A stretch of 64,000 nucleotides of DNA. Source: Brevibacillus laterosporus. GTDB lineage: Bacteria; Bacillota; Bacilli; Brevibacillales; Brevibacillaceae. The notes under the pieces are model-generated. The model did no database searches. It was not told where the DNA came from and worked only from the letters and a program-made list of their open reading frames with translations. Positions within the stretch are counted from its first letter, which is position 1. Each line of letters begins with the position of its first letter. The position numbers and the translations under genes were made by a program. The stretch is from positions 355,763 through 419,762 of the forward strand of contig NZ_JAUKFY010000002.1 of the NCBI RefSeq assembly GCF_030489605.1, given 5' to 3'. Positions 7,204 through 17,408 of this stretch are shown in pieces.

Positions 7204-9864
7204 ATGTCTGATGCTCACCCTTGGCTTGATGTTATGCTGACCGAAAAACATTTGCTTGAAGGCTTAGCGGATCTATGTATAGCAAATGGTTGGAGGAAGG
7301 AGGCTGAATTTCACAAAGTAGTGTATGCGCCGCGACTGACCAAACCAACGATTGTTCGTTTCTTTTTACCTTTGGCTCGCCCCTATGTCGATATTCCCAA
7401 GCTAGCATATCCAGATGATTTTTATATTTATTTGGATGGAGAATTGATGCCTAGTACCTATTATAGCGTTATGGATAAGGCAAATGGCGGTTTACGAATT
7501 GAATTCGAGCCAGGTGTACAGGGACAAGCTGCCATTTACTACAGTGAGATAGATGGCTCAGATGAGTTTGAGTTTTACGTCGCTAAACACTATATCGTAC
7601 GAAACATCTCCGGAAATTTGTTTGGGATGGCGGTGCTTGGAAAGGTTAAGGAACAAATTTATAACACAGGTGAGAGAGTGCCCTTCGCTGTTTATCATCC
7701 ATCTGCAGATTGGGGTACCCAGCTTATGCCACATGATACAGGCATTTTTTCATGGGCAATTAAAAAAGTGGAGGAAGAAGACCTGTATGAACGGCATACG
7801 TTGTATTTCTATCAGCTTGATAAATTTATTTTAGGCGGAAATATGATAGTAGGCTGGCAAGATCCAAAAGAGTTCCAAAGGGTCGCACTGGATGTAGAGG
7901 TTCAGGCCGCGATGTGGGGATTACAGGCCAAGTCACAAGCCTTGCAATTCAAGGTTACAGAGCAATATCCGCAATTTTATCAGTCTCCCATTGTTACTAC
8001 AAGAACCCGCATTCCACAGCTAGAAAGCATTGGAGATAGCCATGGATTACAAGTTAAATACACCAATTGGTGGAGCGATAGCAAAGTGTTTGTTAAAGGC
8101 TTTGTGGATGGTAAGTCCCTGATGTTTATCATTACTTCTGATACCGCACCTGTTTGGAACAGTAATGCGGTACCGGCTATTCCTCTTTATATGGGGGATT
8201 TTGATGTGGAAGGCGAGACGGAGGAAGTGTTGAAGCGAGAGCTTGTCTTTGAGCTGGACCAAGCCACTGGGAAAAAGATGACCATTGTATCCAATAATCC
8301 CATGAATTCAAAGGGATCAAAGGTCAAAGTTTGGTTATCTGGAGATGTAAATGGAGATGAAGGTGAGCTTGTAAAGGTATCTGTTGAAGGGGTAGAGGTA
8401 GGTGTTTTTCATACAACCGACTATCAAAAACCTGTTGATATAAAAGCGGATGCAGAGTACCTGGGAGAGTTTGATGTGTTTGGAATTGAGGATAAGAGCA
8501 CGATTACGATAGAGGTTCAGAGTACCGCTGGAGTGAATGCTTATCCTCCTGTATCAGCCCGCATATGGCTGGATTTTATTATTTATACAGATAAAGGTGG
8601 CAAGCCCGCAGCTTTGTTCGCGGGGTCTGCTTTAAGTAAAAAGGGCGCTAGCGCAGACAATGCACTAAGGGCTTCTGCCGCATTTGACTATGATGATTAC
8701 GACGATGCTAACTGGCAAGATACCCTGCTGCCTATTTTAAAGGAATATCCAGTCCATGCGAGTAACGGAATTGATTCTGTCATGGTCAAAAGAACCAAGT
8801 ACGGTGCACGTTATCAGTCCTATTATTTTTCTTGGAATGTTCCACCTAATAGTATGCCACCTTTGCGTGAAACTAAGAAAAAAGAAAAACATCCACGGGC
8901 TTGGAACAATTATATGCAAGAGCTATACAAGTATCAATTCAATCCTTCCAGATACAGTGAAAAAGCACATGCATCTAAAGCTATGCTAATTCATCCTGAG
9001 GATGGAGCTCATGGAACGCTGCGACATGTTATTTTTGTATCTCCCTTAACTATAATGAATGGTGATGAATTAGCTGTAGCCGATCAATACTGCGATGTAG
9101 ACGGAAATCATAAATACCTAATCTATTCCTACTATTTGGTAGAGGGAATTTCCCCCATGACGAAACGGCCTGGAACTCCTTTTCGTCCAGCAGGACTCGG
9201 GATTTTAAAAGATGGAAACATCACGCTTCCGCCAATACCTCCCGATCCACCGCCGCCACCGCCATTCGTGGTAACCATTGCCCCCTCTTTTTCGCGAATT
9301 AAGACTGGGGAGTCTGTTAACTTTACATCAAGTTATAGTAGGCATTCACCCATACTTCATTTTGAGTGGAATGGTTCAGGAGACCACCATAAGGGGAGTT
9401 ATTCAGTAGACCATGCTCAATTTACATTCAAACAGAGTGGAACCTACACGGTAACCTTAACAATTGTAAATGAACAGGGGCAAAAAGGGAAAGCGACGGC
9501 AACGATTGAGGTTATAGAGCCGCCACCACCCCCACCACCTCCTCCGCCACCCCCACCTCCAAATACGCAAAAATGTGGCAAGCTGGCAGAATCAGGTGGA
9601 GGACAGCGGACGGAAAAATATCATGAGCTTGGTTCCAACGGAGGAAATGTCGTTATTGAATACGACATGTACGGAGTACCTGATCGTATGGATGTCTTTT
9701 ATCAAGATACTCTAGTGGCTAGTACTCATGGCGAAGTAAGTAACAAAGGGAGCCTGTCGTTTCAATATAACCCATTTGGTGGAATAACCCAGATTAAAGT
9801 CGTCGTATCATCAAGCAGCTCGGGTACGCAATGGGAATACTTGGTGCATTGCCCTAGTCCATAA
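7204..9864 (+). CDS. Large virion protein with PKD domain between polyproline linkers
   Basis: This 886-residue protein starts at ATG behind GGGAGGAG. Residues 1-675 are the longest member of a three-gene family (with 9905 and 11361). Shared landmarks are an N-terminal helix ending in GW, FGMAVLG, YTNWWSDS, GARYQ, PRAWNN, FNPSRYS, IHPEDG and the closing FRPAGLG. A Pro-rich linker leads to a PKD-like beta-sandwich (about residues 690-770, with FTFKQSGTYTVTLTI). A second run of 14 or so prolines then precedes an 85-residue C-terminal domain. PKD domains usually mediate protein or polysaccharide contacts, so this is likely a surface-exposed fibre or adhesin. The proline-rich stretches may act as stiff spacers. 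Confidence 0.7.
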   Translation: MSDAHPWLDVMLTEKHLLEGLADLCIANGWRKEAEFHKVVYAPRLTKPTIVRFFLPLARPYVDIPKLAYPDDFYIYLDGELMPSTYYSVMDKANGGLRIEFEPGVQGQAAIYYSEIDGSDEFEFYVAKHYIVRNISGNLFGMAVLGKVKEQIYNTGERVPFAVYHPSADWGTQLMPHDTGIFSWAIKKVEEEDLYERHTLYFYQLDKFILGGNMIVGWQDPKEFQRVALDVEVQAAMWGLQAKSQALQFKVTEQYPQFYQSPIVTTRTRIPQLESIGDSHGLQVKYTNWWSDSKVFVKGFVDGKSLMFIITSDTAPVWNSNAVPAIPLYMGDFDVEGETEEVLKRELVFELDQATGKKMTIVSNNPMNSKGSKVKVWLSGDVNGDEGELVKVSVEGVEVGVFHTTDYQKPVDIKADAEYLGEFDVFGIEDKSTITIEVQSTAGVNAYPPVSARIWLDFIIYTDKGGKPAALFAGSALSKKGASADNALRASAAFDYDDYDDANWQDTLLPILKEYPVHASNGIDSVMVKRTKYGARYQSYYFSWNVPPNSMPPLRETKKKEKHPRAWNNYMQELYKYQFNPSRYSEKAHASKAMLIHPEDGAHGTLRHVIFVSPLTIMNGDELAVADQYCDVDGNHKYLIYSYYLVEGISPMTKRPGTPFRPAGLGILKDGNITLPPIPPDPPPPPPFVVTIAPSFSRIKTGESVNFTSSYSRHSPILHFEWNGSGDHHKGSYSVDHAQFTFKQSGTYTVTLTIVNEQGQKGKATATIEVIEPPPPPPPPPPPPPPNTQKCGKLAESGGGQRTEKYHELGSNGGNVVIEYDMYGVPDRMDVFYQDTLVASTHGEVSNKGSLSFQYNPFGGITQIKVVVSSSSSGTQWEYLVHCPSP

Positions 9865-9904
9865 GAGTAGGGGAGTTAAATAAAACATATAAGGGGTGTA
9901 TGAT

Positions 9905-11326
9905 ATGCCTTTCATTGACACGACTGCTGCTACTTTTTCACCAAAAGTAACAGAGTCTGATTTACAAGCTCGATTAGGTGATCTGCTCGCAACAGCAGGC
10001 TGGAAGGTTGTGGCGAACTTTAAGAAGGTTATTTTTGATGCAAGCTTAACAAACCCGCGATCGACGAAAACACCCAGCACAGCATATCGAATAACGGTTG
10101 CCGAGCACTTTATTTATGCCAATCAGGAAAATAAGATGTTCGGGATTGCTATCGCTGGATCTTGGAGTCCAAAACTACTTGAGTATAAGTTCAGACCTGA
10201 TAAAGATGCCTTTGCTGACTTTGCTGATTGGACAACAAACGAATTTAGAAAATATCGTTCCCCTCAAACATTATTTGTTTATATGGTTGAAGACCTAAAG
10301 GGCTTGACTCAGAATTATCCTGATATTGTCTTGGCTTGGGATACAAGTCTAGAAAAGGAACAATTGCGTGCAGCAGTCGATATTGAGGTGGAATCCAGTA
10401 AATGGAGCGATTCTGGGTCATCAAATGTGGTATTCACAATTGAAAAGGCTGAGGGAAGCCGAATGCAATCACCTGTCATGCAGGCAGGTCTTCGCACCAA
10501 TTTATTGGAGAAATATTTCGAACCCTCTTACAATTCTGCTGTCCAGTTTACGAACTGGTGGGCTGATTCTGAAATATCAATCAAAGGGACTCTGTCTAAA
10601 ACGAATCTATTCTTTGTGATGCAATGTGATAATGTGCCCGCACCTGAAGGGAACTTAGTCCCAAGCATTCCATTTTACTTTGGAAAGCTGGACCCGATTG
10701 AAGAGGGAGACAATGCTTACGCTTTGTTTGTAGGCAGTGTACCTATTGAGAAAAATCTCAAAGATATTACGGAATATGATTACGACAATACAGCTACTCG
10801 TCAACCTAATATTATGCCGTTGTTAAAATCATATCCAAAATTCCCTGCTAACGGGCTGGATAACGTATGTGTGCATCGCGGTAAGCTGGGTGCTCGCTAT
10901 CAGGCGCACTATTTGTCTTGGAATGCACCACCTAATCAGATGCCTCCAGCACGATCTTCAGTCGATGGAAAACGAGATTACCCGCGAGCTTGGAATAACG
11001 CAGAAAATCCTTTATATAAATACAATTTTAATCCATCTCGATATAGTAGCAAGGTTCACACCTCCAAGGTATACGTAATTCATCCTGAGGAGGGTGTGCG
11101 TGGAACGTTAAAAGACACCATCGCTTTGGCTGCGTTCTCCTTTCATGCAAATAAATTACGGGTTAAAAAAGCTCATTGCCCAGACGAATTTGACGTATAT
11201 CGTTATTTCATGGTCGAAGGTGTTTCTCCTCTTACCAAAAAGCCAGGGACTCAGTTCCGACCAGCGGGAATTGGTTTGTATCTGAACACGGTTGATAAAG
11301 AAGGAAAAGAAATCCCTACTCCTTAG
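9905..11326 (+). CDS. Virion protein, second member of the GARYQ/FNPSRYS family
   Basis: About 473 residues. The in-frame GTG at 9896 overlaps the ribosome site AAGGGGTG (9891-9898), so ATG 9905 is the better start. It aligns along its whole length with the first 675 residues of the protein at 7204: a helix ending in GW, QFTNWWADSEISIKG, LGARYQAHYLSWN, PRAWNN, FNPSRYSSKVHTSK, IHPEEG and FRPAGIG. It lacks the PKD and proline-linker tail. Tandem copies with different lengths suggest duplication and then specialisation of one structural protein. No enzyme motif is visible. Its role as a tail-fibre, baseplate or decoration component is inferred from position. Confidence 0.7.
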   Translation: MPFIDTTAATFSPKVTESDLQARLGDLLATAGWKVVANFKKVIFDASLTNPRSTKTPSTAYRITVAEHFIYANQENKMFGIAIAGSWSPKLLEYKFRPDKDAFADFADWTTNEFRKYRSPQTLFVYMVEDLKGLTQNYPDIVLAWDTSLEKEQLRAAVDIEVESSKWSDSGSSNVVFTIEKAEGSRMQSPVMQAGLRTNLLEKYFEPSYNSAVQFTNWWADSEISIKGTLSKTNLFFVMQCDNVPAPEGNLVPSIPFYFGKLDPIEEGDNAYALFVGSVPIEKNLKDITEYDYDNTATRQPNIMPLLKSYPKFPANGLDNVCVHRGKLGARYQAHYLSWNAPPNQMPPARSSVDGKRDYPRAWNNAENPLYKYNFNPSRYSSKVHTSKVYVIHPEEGVRGTLKDTIALAAFSFHANKLRVKKAHCPDEFDVYRYFMVEGVSPLTKKPGTQFRPAGIGLYLNTVDKEGKEIPTP

Positions 11327-11360
11327 GACTAGGTAAAACACGTAGAGAGGTGAATGCGTA

Positions 11361-13196
11361 ATGGCATGGTTTGATGGAGATTCTACCATTCAATTGTTTC
11401 CTGATAAACTGGAAAAATTATTTAATGAGCATGGCTGGCAAACTTATGTGAAATATCGTGCAGTAACAGATCAGGCAAAGAAAGTGACAACTAAATTTGC
11501 AGATGTAAGATTGTTTCGATCTGTTGGAAGTGATGGTCAGGTTCGAAATTTTGGCATGGTTTATGGTTATGGTGGCAAATTCAAGAAGCCTGGTGAAGTA
11601 GATTATATTTCACAAAACTCAGTGTTAGGTGAAGCTGCATTCCTACCAGGTTCAACGACCCAAATGCAAGTAATAGTGTACCCTATTGAAAAAGGCTCAT
11701 TAATGCTTTACAAAAATGGTGTATTTGTTGATAAAACTGAGTACAAGGTAGAGGACTTTACTGGAGTGATTACTCTTACGGCTCCAGCAGACCCAAATGA
11801 TAAATTCACGGTTTCCTATGCTCCAGCACCAAATGCACCTGATATGCCGAAAAGATTGTATTTCTTTACCTATGATGATGTTCGAAGTGAGAAAATTGTG
11901 CAAGGTATGGATGGCAATGTAAAAGTGGGTGATCCTGAATCCATTTTACCTGATGGAGACGGGGCTAAACGAAGCTTCCAGATTCCTACAGTGGCTACGA
12001 TTAAGGAAGGAACTGTACGTCTTTATATTAATCAGGTTGAAATCTCGTCTGATGAGTACGAGGTAGATTATACGACCAATACAATCAAAATTCTTTCAAC
12101 TCGTCCAGCCCCTGATTTAGGTGCGGAGCTGCATGCTTCTTATGTACGCGTGTTAGTTGGAACAGGGACAAAAACAATTAACTATGGCGATATCTTAGTG
12201 AAAAAATTTGATCCAGATGACGGAAAATCTATGATGGATGGTGTATATTCCGCTATTACGTATATTTATCCATCTATGCCAACTGCCTTGTCCTTCACAC
12301 CTTTAGATCATTTTGATCGTGGTTGGCAACGTGACTCAACAATGTTTTATTGGGGAAATATGACAAAGGATCGTATCGTTTTATTCTTGCGGCCTGATCC
12401 AACAGCGGGTCCCGAGAACACCTATTATGCTCCTTTATATATTGGACGTATGACTACGCTTGGCAAATCTCCTCGTAAAAATCATGTGATTCTATCAGGA
12501 TGCCGTCAAAAAGATGAGATTAAATGGAAAAAGGATATGAAGCTAGGGGCGCTATTTGTTGACTATGGCAACCATACCTCTAATGGCAATAGTAGCGTTC
12601 AGTTGCAGCAGTCTATTGGTGGTACGTACTATCAGGAGCATTATCTTGCGTTTATTACGCATGACAAAATGGTCGATGAAGGTGAGTCGCGCTTTAATCC
12701 ATCTGTTTATAGCGGGAAATATCATATTTCCCCAATGTATGTCGTTCATCCTAACGATGGTTTTGTTGGTAAGCTAGATGAGTGCTATGCTATCCACCCT
12801 AAAAATATCTCCCAATTGGACGAGCTTGAGGTGATTGAAATTTCTGAAAATGAAGATCTAGGTAAAGGTGATGGAGTTAAAAAAACATTCCATCTATCCC
12901 ATCAGCCTTCACTAAAAGATGATGGAACCCCGTTCAAGCTTGAGGTAAAGGTAGATTGTGCGTTGATGGTGCTCGGTAAAGACTATACGCTTGATTTTGA
13001 AACAAAGAGAATCGTGTTCTTAGACGGAAAAGAACCTGCAAAGGATGCAGAAGTATTTGCTACTTATGACTATAAGCAGTTGTATCGCTATACGTTAGCA
13101 GATACGCCTGTATGTCCGTTAACGTTAGCGACCATTAGCCCGTTTGCACCTATCGGTCTTGGTATCCTAAAAGATACACTTGTTAAAAACAGCTAA
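11361..13196 (+). CDS. Virion protein, third and most divergent member of the GARYQ/FNPSRYS family
   Basis: This 611-residue protein starts at ATG behind AGAGGTGA. Similarity to the two preceding genes is lower but in the same order: N-terminal LEKLFNEHGW, FGMVYGYGG, then the C-terminal FNPSVYSGKYHISPMYVVHPNDG. It has two internal beta-repeats of about 80 residues (around residues 95-150 and 190-255) beginning with similar 'KGSLMLYKNGV' and 'EGTVRLYINQV' strands and ending 'FTVSYAPA' and 'LHASYVRV'. A third related unit lies near the C-terminus (EVKVDCALMVLGKDY ... FATYDYKQLY). These look like repeated carbohydrate-binding or fibre-shaft domains. The next gene's ribosome site overlaps its 3' end. 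Confidence 0.7.
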   Translation: MAWFDGDSTIQLFPDKLEKLFNEHGWQTYVKYRAVTDQAKKVTTKFADVRLFRSVGSDGQVRNFGMVYGYGGKFKKPGEVDYISQNSVLGEAAFLPGSTTQMQVIVYPIEKGSLMLYKNGVFVDKTEYKVEDFTGVITLTAPADPNDKFTVSYAPAPNAPDMPKRLYFFTYDDVRSEKIVQGMDGNVKVGDPESILPDGDGAKRSFQIPTVATIKEGTVRLYINQVEISSDEYEVDYTTNTIKILSTRPAPDLGAELHASYVRVLVGTGTKTINYGDILVKKFDPDDGKSMMDGVYSAITYIYPSMPTALSFTPLDHFDRGWQRDSTMFYWGNMTKDRIVLFLRPDPTAGPENTYYAPLYIGRMTTLGKSPRKNHVILSGCRQKDEIKWKKDMKLGALFVDYGNHTSNGNSSVQLQQSIGGTYYQEHYLAFITHDKMVDEGESRFNPSVYSGKYHISPMYVVHPNDGFVGKLDECYAIHPKNISQLDELEVIEISENEDLGKGDGVKKTFHLSHQPSLKDDGTPFKLEVKVDCALMVLGKDYTLDFETKRIVFLDGKEPAKDAEVFATYDYKQLYRYTLADTPVCPLTLATISPFAPIGLGILKDTLVKNS

Positions 13197-13218
13197 TAAG
13201 GCGGGGGAGGTTGGCGGT

Positions 13219-16200
13219 GTGCTGAACGGTAAAAAATCTTACCTTATCAGTTTCACCGCCCTTTTTTCTAAAAAGGGCTATGAACTGGCGTTTGGTATAG
13301 ACACAGTGTTTAATGGGACCAGAAATACTAAATACCATGTAACAGCCCCTGTTAACAGTACTTATAGAAGCCTAAAATTGGATACCTACACGACAGCAAA
13401 TAAAGTCTCAAACTCTGCGACCGGTCTGCTTGGAAAAAATATAAAGTTGGCTTCTAACGTGACAGAAGTGGAGGGAGTAGAAGCAGAGCTAGCTTTTGGT
13501 AATGTCGTATCCTATTTTTTGGACATCTATAAATACAGTAACGGGGAGTATGCAGGGAAAGAGTGCAATCATCATGACCTGTATCAAGGAACACCATTTT
13601 TGAATGTCCAGGAACAGATCGACAGAACTACAAAAGCTGATTCTATTTTACATGCTAATCACGAACGAACGGTCTTATCAGAGACACTCGTTCCTGTTTG
13701 TCAGTCCTCATTTATCTATGGATCACCAAGCCTAGAGGTTCAAAATCAGCATGCTTTTCGAGCTGTAGGATATGACCAGCATGCTCAAACAGACGCCACT
13801 TCTTCAGCAGATAAAATCTTAAATACCTACAAAGCAACGGTGGAAAGTCAAGATTTTGCATCCACCCCCAAAAAGGTAGATGCTTCACATCCTAATCAAC
13901 TGACGAATAGTAAAAGGAAGACGCCAACCTATGAAAGTGAGGAAATGCTCCTTCACCAAAATATTCTCTACGAAAAAGAAGGCGAGCTACAAAAGAAATA
14001 TCTGACTAGTAAAATGGATTACGGTCTAGAGAATCAAGGGAGTAAAGCTGCTGTCCGTATTCACGGGGAGATGCTTGACGCAAAAGGGGAACAAAATGCT
14101 CTTGGATATAGGAAATCCATCTATGATGCTGATACATTGCATGACGTTCCTGATCCAGCAAGGCGCGCCTCTTATCTAGCAGATTGTACAGATAAAAAAG
14201 CAGCAAAGCCTGTTTTTGACAAGAAGGAACAAATCGTAATTGAAACCTTACTTCATCTTAGTAGAAAAGAAAACAAAGATATATATTCTATTAGTTCTTT
14301 TTCTGCAAGTGATTCGTTATCAATACAAGCAGATGCAAAGCTGCCTCAGAAAGTAATAAATGGATTAGCTTCTGAAAATGTACCTGGACATGTTTTGGAT
14401 TTCATACAAAGTCATGTAAAACGAGACGGTGGGGGAACGTTAGATAAATTGTCTGTCTCAAACCTGGGAATTGATAAGGGTGTCGATCAGCAAACATTCC
14501 ACGCTGTAGAAGGATTAAAAAGTATATTAGCCCAAAATCCTGAGATAAGTAAGATGAGTCGTTTATTAGAAATTATGCATGGTGTCCAAGCTTTTAAAAT
14601 GATTGAAGCAGGCATGGAAAATGTGATTAGGCATACGGTAATGCAAGCTACTTCAGATGTCGATATTCATTCAGTCTCACAATCAGTAATACAGCACCTT
14701 ATGAAGGGGAATAGCAGTCAATACTCAGAAGCGGGAATGCAAAAATTCACACAATGTCTGGCTGCTTATACCAAGGATGTCCAGATAGAAAGAGAAGATC
14801 TCGGACAAAACCAGATAAAAGCTAATGGCTTAGAAGACAAACAAATGGATGCGTCTGTCAGCACTAGGGGAGTAGAAGCTACTGCAAGTTGTTTTGTATC
14901 TAAAGAGCATAGCAAGGCTAACCAGCTAGCAAACACTACTAAATTCCTATTGGGTCAGTCTGCACGTACGCAATACTCAGATGAGTCAGGAAGCATAGTC
15001 CATGGTTTAATGAACAACTATTTGCCTTTGAACGTCGATGATGCTGTCTTTGTAACAAAGAGCCAAAATCGAAGGATTGATCTGGAAGAGCTGATTTCAT
15101 CGAATAGAGGGTTCGTTCGTGAGCTGGATCGCCACCATCAATTCCTGTTAGCAGAGGTAGAAAAAGACCCTGCTTCCGATACGCCGCTGAATTATACAAA
15201 AGCAAATTTTATCAGTGATACAGCAGGAGAAAATGCATTGTGGTTAGTAACAGGAAATAAAAATCACGTAGAAGAAGCTCTTATGCTCGAAAAAACGTGC
15301 GGGCCTGATATTAATTCTGGCAGTGAAGCGATAACCGATGATGGTATACATGCTTATGCAGAGCTTGAGAAAAGTGCTAAAGGCTTTAGTGGATATACTG
15401 AAGATACGCAGCAAGAATTCATATTATGGGTTGACAAACGGATAGACCGGGAAAGTGAATATCAACCACAGCTTACAGCACATACAACTACAGGCGGGGA
15501 TGCTGTGGTAGAAGAAGGCGAGAGAACCCGCGAAGGGACAGATTTCCCGTTTGCTATGTTGGAAAACAAGGGGCTAGGAACAAAGGCTGTTTATGCTGAT
15601 GGTATTCTTGATTTCACGAAATTATCCGAACGAGAGAATACCGATAATGGAGTGTTTGTTTTCTTAACAGAGGCTGCCTCTTCTCTAGCAGAGGATTCCA
15701 GCAGAGTAGACTCGACTGAAACCGCTGATTATCTTACGAATTACAAAACATCAGCGAAACGTCCAGAAACGGCTAATCGTGTAACAAGCTACGAAGCCTC
15801 TGAGCAACACCCAGAAACGGCCGATTATGTAACCGACTATGAATCCTTAGACCAGCATCCGGAAACGGCTGCTGCCTATGTAACCAACTATGAAGCGTTA
15901 GACCAGCACCCGGAAACAGCTGCCTATGTAACCAACTATGAAGCGTTAGACCAGCACCCAGAAACGGCCGATTATGTAACCGACTATGAATCCTTAGACC
16001 AGAAACTGGAAACGGCTGCCTATGTAACCAACTATGAAGCCTTAGACCAGCATCCGGAAACGGCTGCTGCCTATGTAACCAACTATGAAGCCTTAGACCA
16101 GCAGTCAGAAACGGCTGCCTATGTAACCAACTATGAAGCCTTAGACCAGCACCCAGAAACGGCTGCCTATGTAACCAACTATGAAGCCTTAGACCAGCAC

Positions 16201-17400
16201 CCAGAAACGGCTGCCTATGTAACCAACTATGAAGCCTTAGACCAGCACCCAGAAACAGCTGCCTATGCAACCAACTATGAAGCGTTAGACCAGCACCCAG
16301 AAACGGCTGCCTATGTAACCAACTATGAAGCGTTAGACCAGCACCCGGAAACGGCCGCCTATGCAACCAACTATGAAGCGTTAGACCAGCACCCAGAAAC
16401 GGCTGCCTATGTAACCAACTATGAAGCGTTAGACCAGCACCCGGAAACGGCCGCCTATGTAAAAAATTACGAATCATCAGAGCAACAGCCAGAAACGGCC
16501 GATTATGTAATAGATTACAATAATCTATCTGTAGATAAGCTAGAATCAGGAGCATATGATCTTAATTATGATGCCGAGACGAGTAACATGGAATCAGGCG
16601 TCTATAAAGAAAAAATCCTGAATACCTATACTTCTGTAAATAATATGGCATCTGTACAAAAATCCACCGATGAATCTAGTTTTGTTGAGTGGAATAGTGG
16701 CAATAGACAACAGCTTACAATAGATGCTATTTCAAGTGGTCTGGAATCAGGAGAAAATAATAAATTAGACAACGTGAACCTCCATAATGGTGAGTTAGCT
16801 TCCTCTGATAAAGGTTTGACTACTGTTATAGAAGAAATGACGATGCAAGTAGGAGACAGCATCTATGACGCGCGTATGGAAACCGCTGAAAGCTCCGGAG
16901 CGGATACCATTTCAATCAGTGTTACCCAAAAGCTTGAAGAATCTTATATGAACGGAAGTAACAAGTTAGGGGTTTTACACCGTCAAGTACATGCAACAAC
17001 TGACGGTGGATCTACTCAAACCACTGTTACTCAGGAGACTAAGGCTGATTCTATTACAATGACTCAGGACAGCCACGTTCACATTCACTCAGATAGTGTG
17101 CGGAAGAAAAAACGTGTTGTAACGCATCTGCAAATAGAAGAAGTGTCCGGAAGACGTAAACGAGTCTATCCAACCCTCTTGTTTTATGCTTTGAAGGGTA
17201 AACGCAAAAAGAATGTAATGATAACAGATCTGATTCAGCCTGAGGAAGCAAGAAGACCGAACAAAAAGATAAATACAGTTCTAGAACATGGATCGAGAGC
17301 TACCAATGAAACCATCCCGACTTCACCAAAACGAAAAATTTGGATGATTCTTGGTAAAATTGCTTCCTGGAGCATATGGAACTGGAAGAAAACAAGGTAG
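13219..17400 (+). CDS. Large repeat-containing phage protein
   Basis: About 1393 residues. The frame is open from TTG 13180, but the ribosome site GGGGGAGG at 13203-13210 points to GTG 13219. No catalytic or membrane motif was recognised. The N-terminal half is Ser/Asp/Glu-rich, of low complexity and seemingly unstructured, with recurrent phrases such as 'YKATVESQ' and 'ILNTYKA'. Residues of about 832-1104 hold seventeen 16-17 residue repeats. The C-terminal 100 residues are strongly basic (RKKKRVV, SGRRKRVYP, GKRKKN), unlike the acidic body, and may bind DNA, membrane or acidic partners. Its position among virion genes suggests a structural or ejected protein. Confidence 0.65.
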   Translation: MLNGKKSYLISFTALFSKKGYELAFGIDTVFNGTRNTKYHVTAPVNSTYRSLKLDTYTTANKVSNSATGLLGKNIKLASNVTEVEGVEAELAFGNVVSYFLDIYKYSNGEYAGKECNHHDLYQGTPFLNVQEQIDRTTKADSILHANHERTVLSETLVPVCQSSFIYGSPSLEVQNQHAFRAVGYDQHAQTDATSSADKILNTYKATVESQDFASTPKKVDASHPNQLTNSKRKTPTYESEEMLLHQNILYEKEGELQKKYLTSKMDYGLENQGSKAAVRIHGEMLDAKGEQNALGYRKSIYDADTLHDVPDPARRASYLADCTDKKAAKPVFDKKEQIVIETLLHLSRKENKDIYSISSFSASDSLSIQADAKLPQKVINGLASENVPGHVLDFIQSHVKRDGGGTLDKLSVSNLGIDKGVDQQTFHAVEGLKSILAQNPEISKMSRLLEIMHGVQAFKMIEAGMENVIRHTVMQATSDVDIHSVSQSVIQHLMKGNSSQYSEAGMQKFTQCLAAYTKDVQIEREDLGQNQIKANGLEDKQMDASVSTRGVEATASCFVSKEHSKANQLANTTKFLLGQSARTQYSDESGSIVHGLMNNYLPLNVDDAVFVTKSQNRRIDLEELISSNRGFVRELDRHHQFLLAEVEKDPASDTPLNYTKANFISDTAGENALWLVTGNKNHVEEALMLEKTCGPDINSGSEAITDDGIHAYAELEKSAKGFSGYTEDTQQEFILWVDKRIDRESEYQPQLTAHTTTGGDAVVEEGERTREGTDFPFAMLENKGLGTKAVYADGILDFTKLSERENTDNGVFVFLTEAASSLAEDSSRVDSTETADYLTNYKTSAKRPETANRVTSYEASEQHPETADYVTDYESLDQHPETAAAYVTNYEALDQHPETAAYVTNYEALDQHPETADYVTDYESLDQKLETAAYVTNYEALDQHPETAAAYVTNYEALDQQSETAAYVTNYEALDQHPETAAYVTNYEALDQHPETAAYVTNYEALDQHPETAAYATNYEALDQHPETAAYVTNYEALDQHPETAAYATNYEALDQHPETAAYVTNYEALDQHPETAAYVKNYESSEQQPETADYVIDYNNLSVDKLESGAYDLNYDAETSNMESGVYKEKILNTYTSVNNMASVQKSTDESSFVEWNSGNRQQLTIDAISSGLESGENNKLDNVNLHNGELASSDKGLTTVIEEMTMQVGDSIYDARMETAESSGADTISISVTQKLEESYMNGSNKLGVLHRQVHATTDGGSTQTTVTQETKADSITMTQDSHVHIHSDSVRKKKRVVTHLQIEEVSGRRKRVYPTLLFYALKGKRKKNVMITDLIQPEEARRPNKKINTVLEHGSRATNETIPTSPKRKIWMILGKIASWSIWNWKKTR
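15712..16530 (+). repeat. 48-bp coding tandem repeat, about 17 units
   Basis: The unit encodes PETAAYVTNYEALDQH. The middle units (about 15,868-16,460) are nearly identical at DNA level, while the outer units diverge (TADYLTNYKTS, TADYVIDYNNL). Two units carry one extra Ala codon. The homogeneous core suggests recent expansion by slippage or unequal recombination. The opposite strand is also open through 260 codons, purely because of the repeat period, and is not treated as a gene. Confidence 0.95.
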
Positions 17401-17408
17401 GGGAATTT

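Noticed and set aside
15773..16555. 260-codon minus-strand frame with HSWLHRQPFLGAGL-type repeats
   Set aside because: It is the antisense reading of the 48-bp repeat, kept open by the repeat period; no start site or family support.
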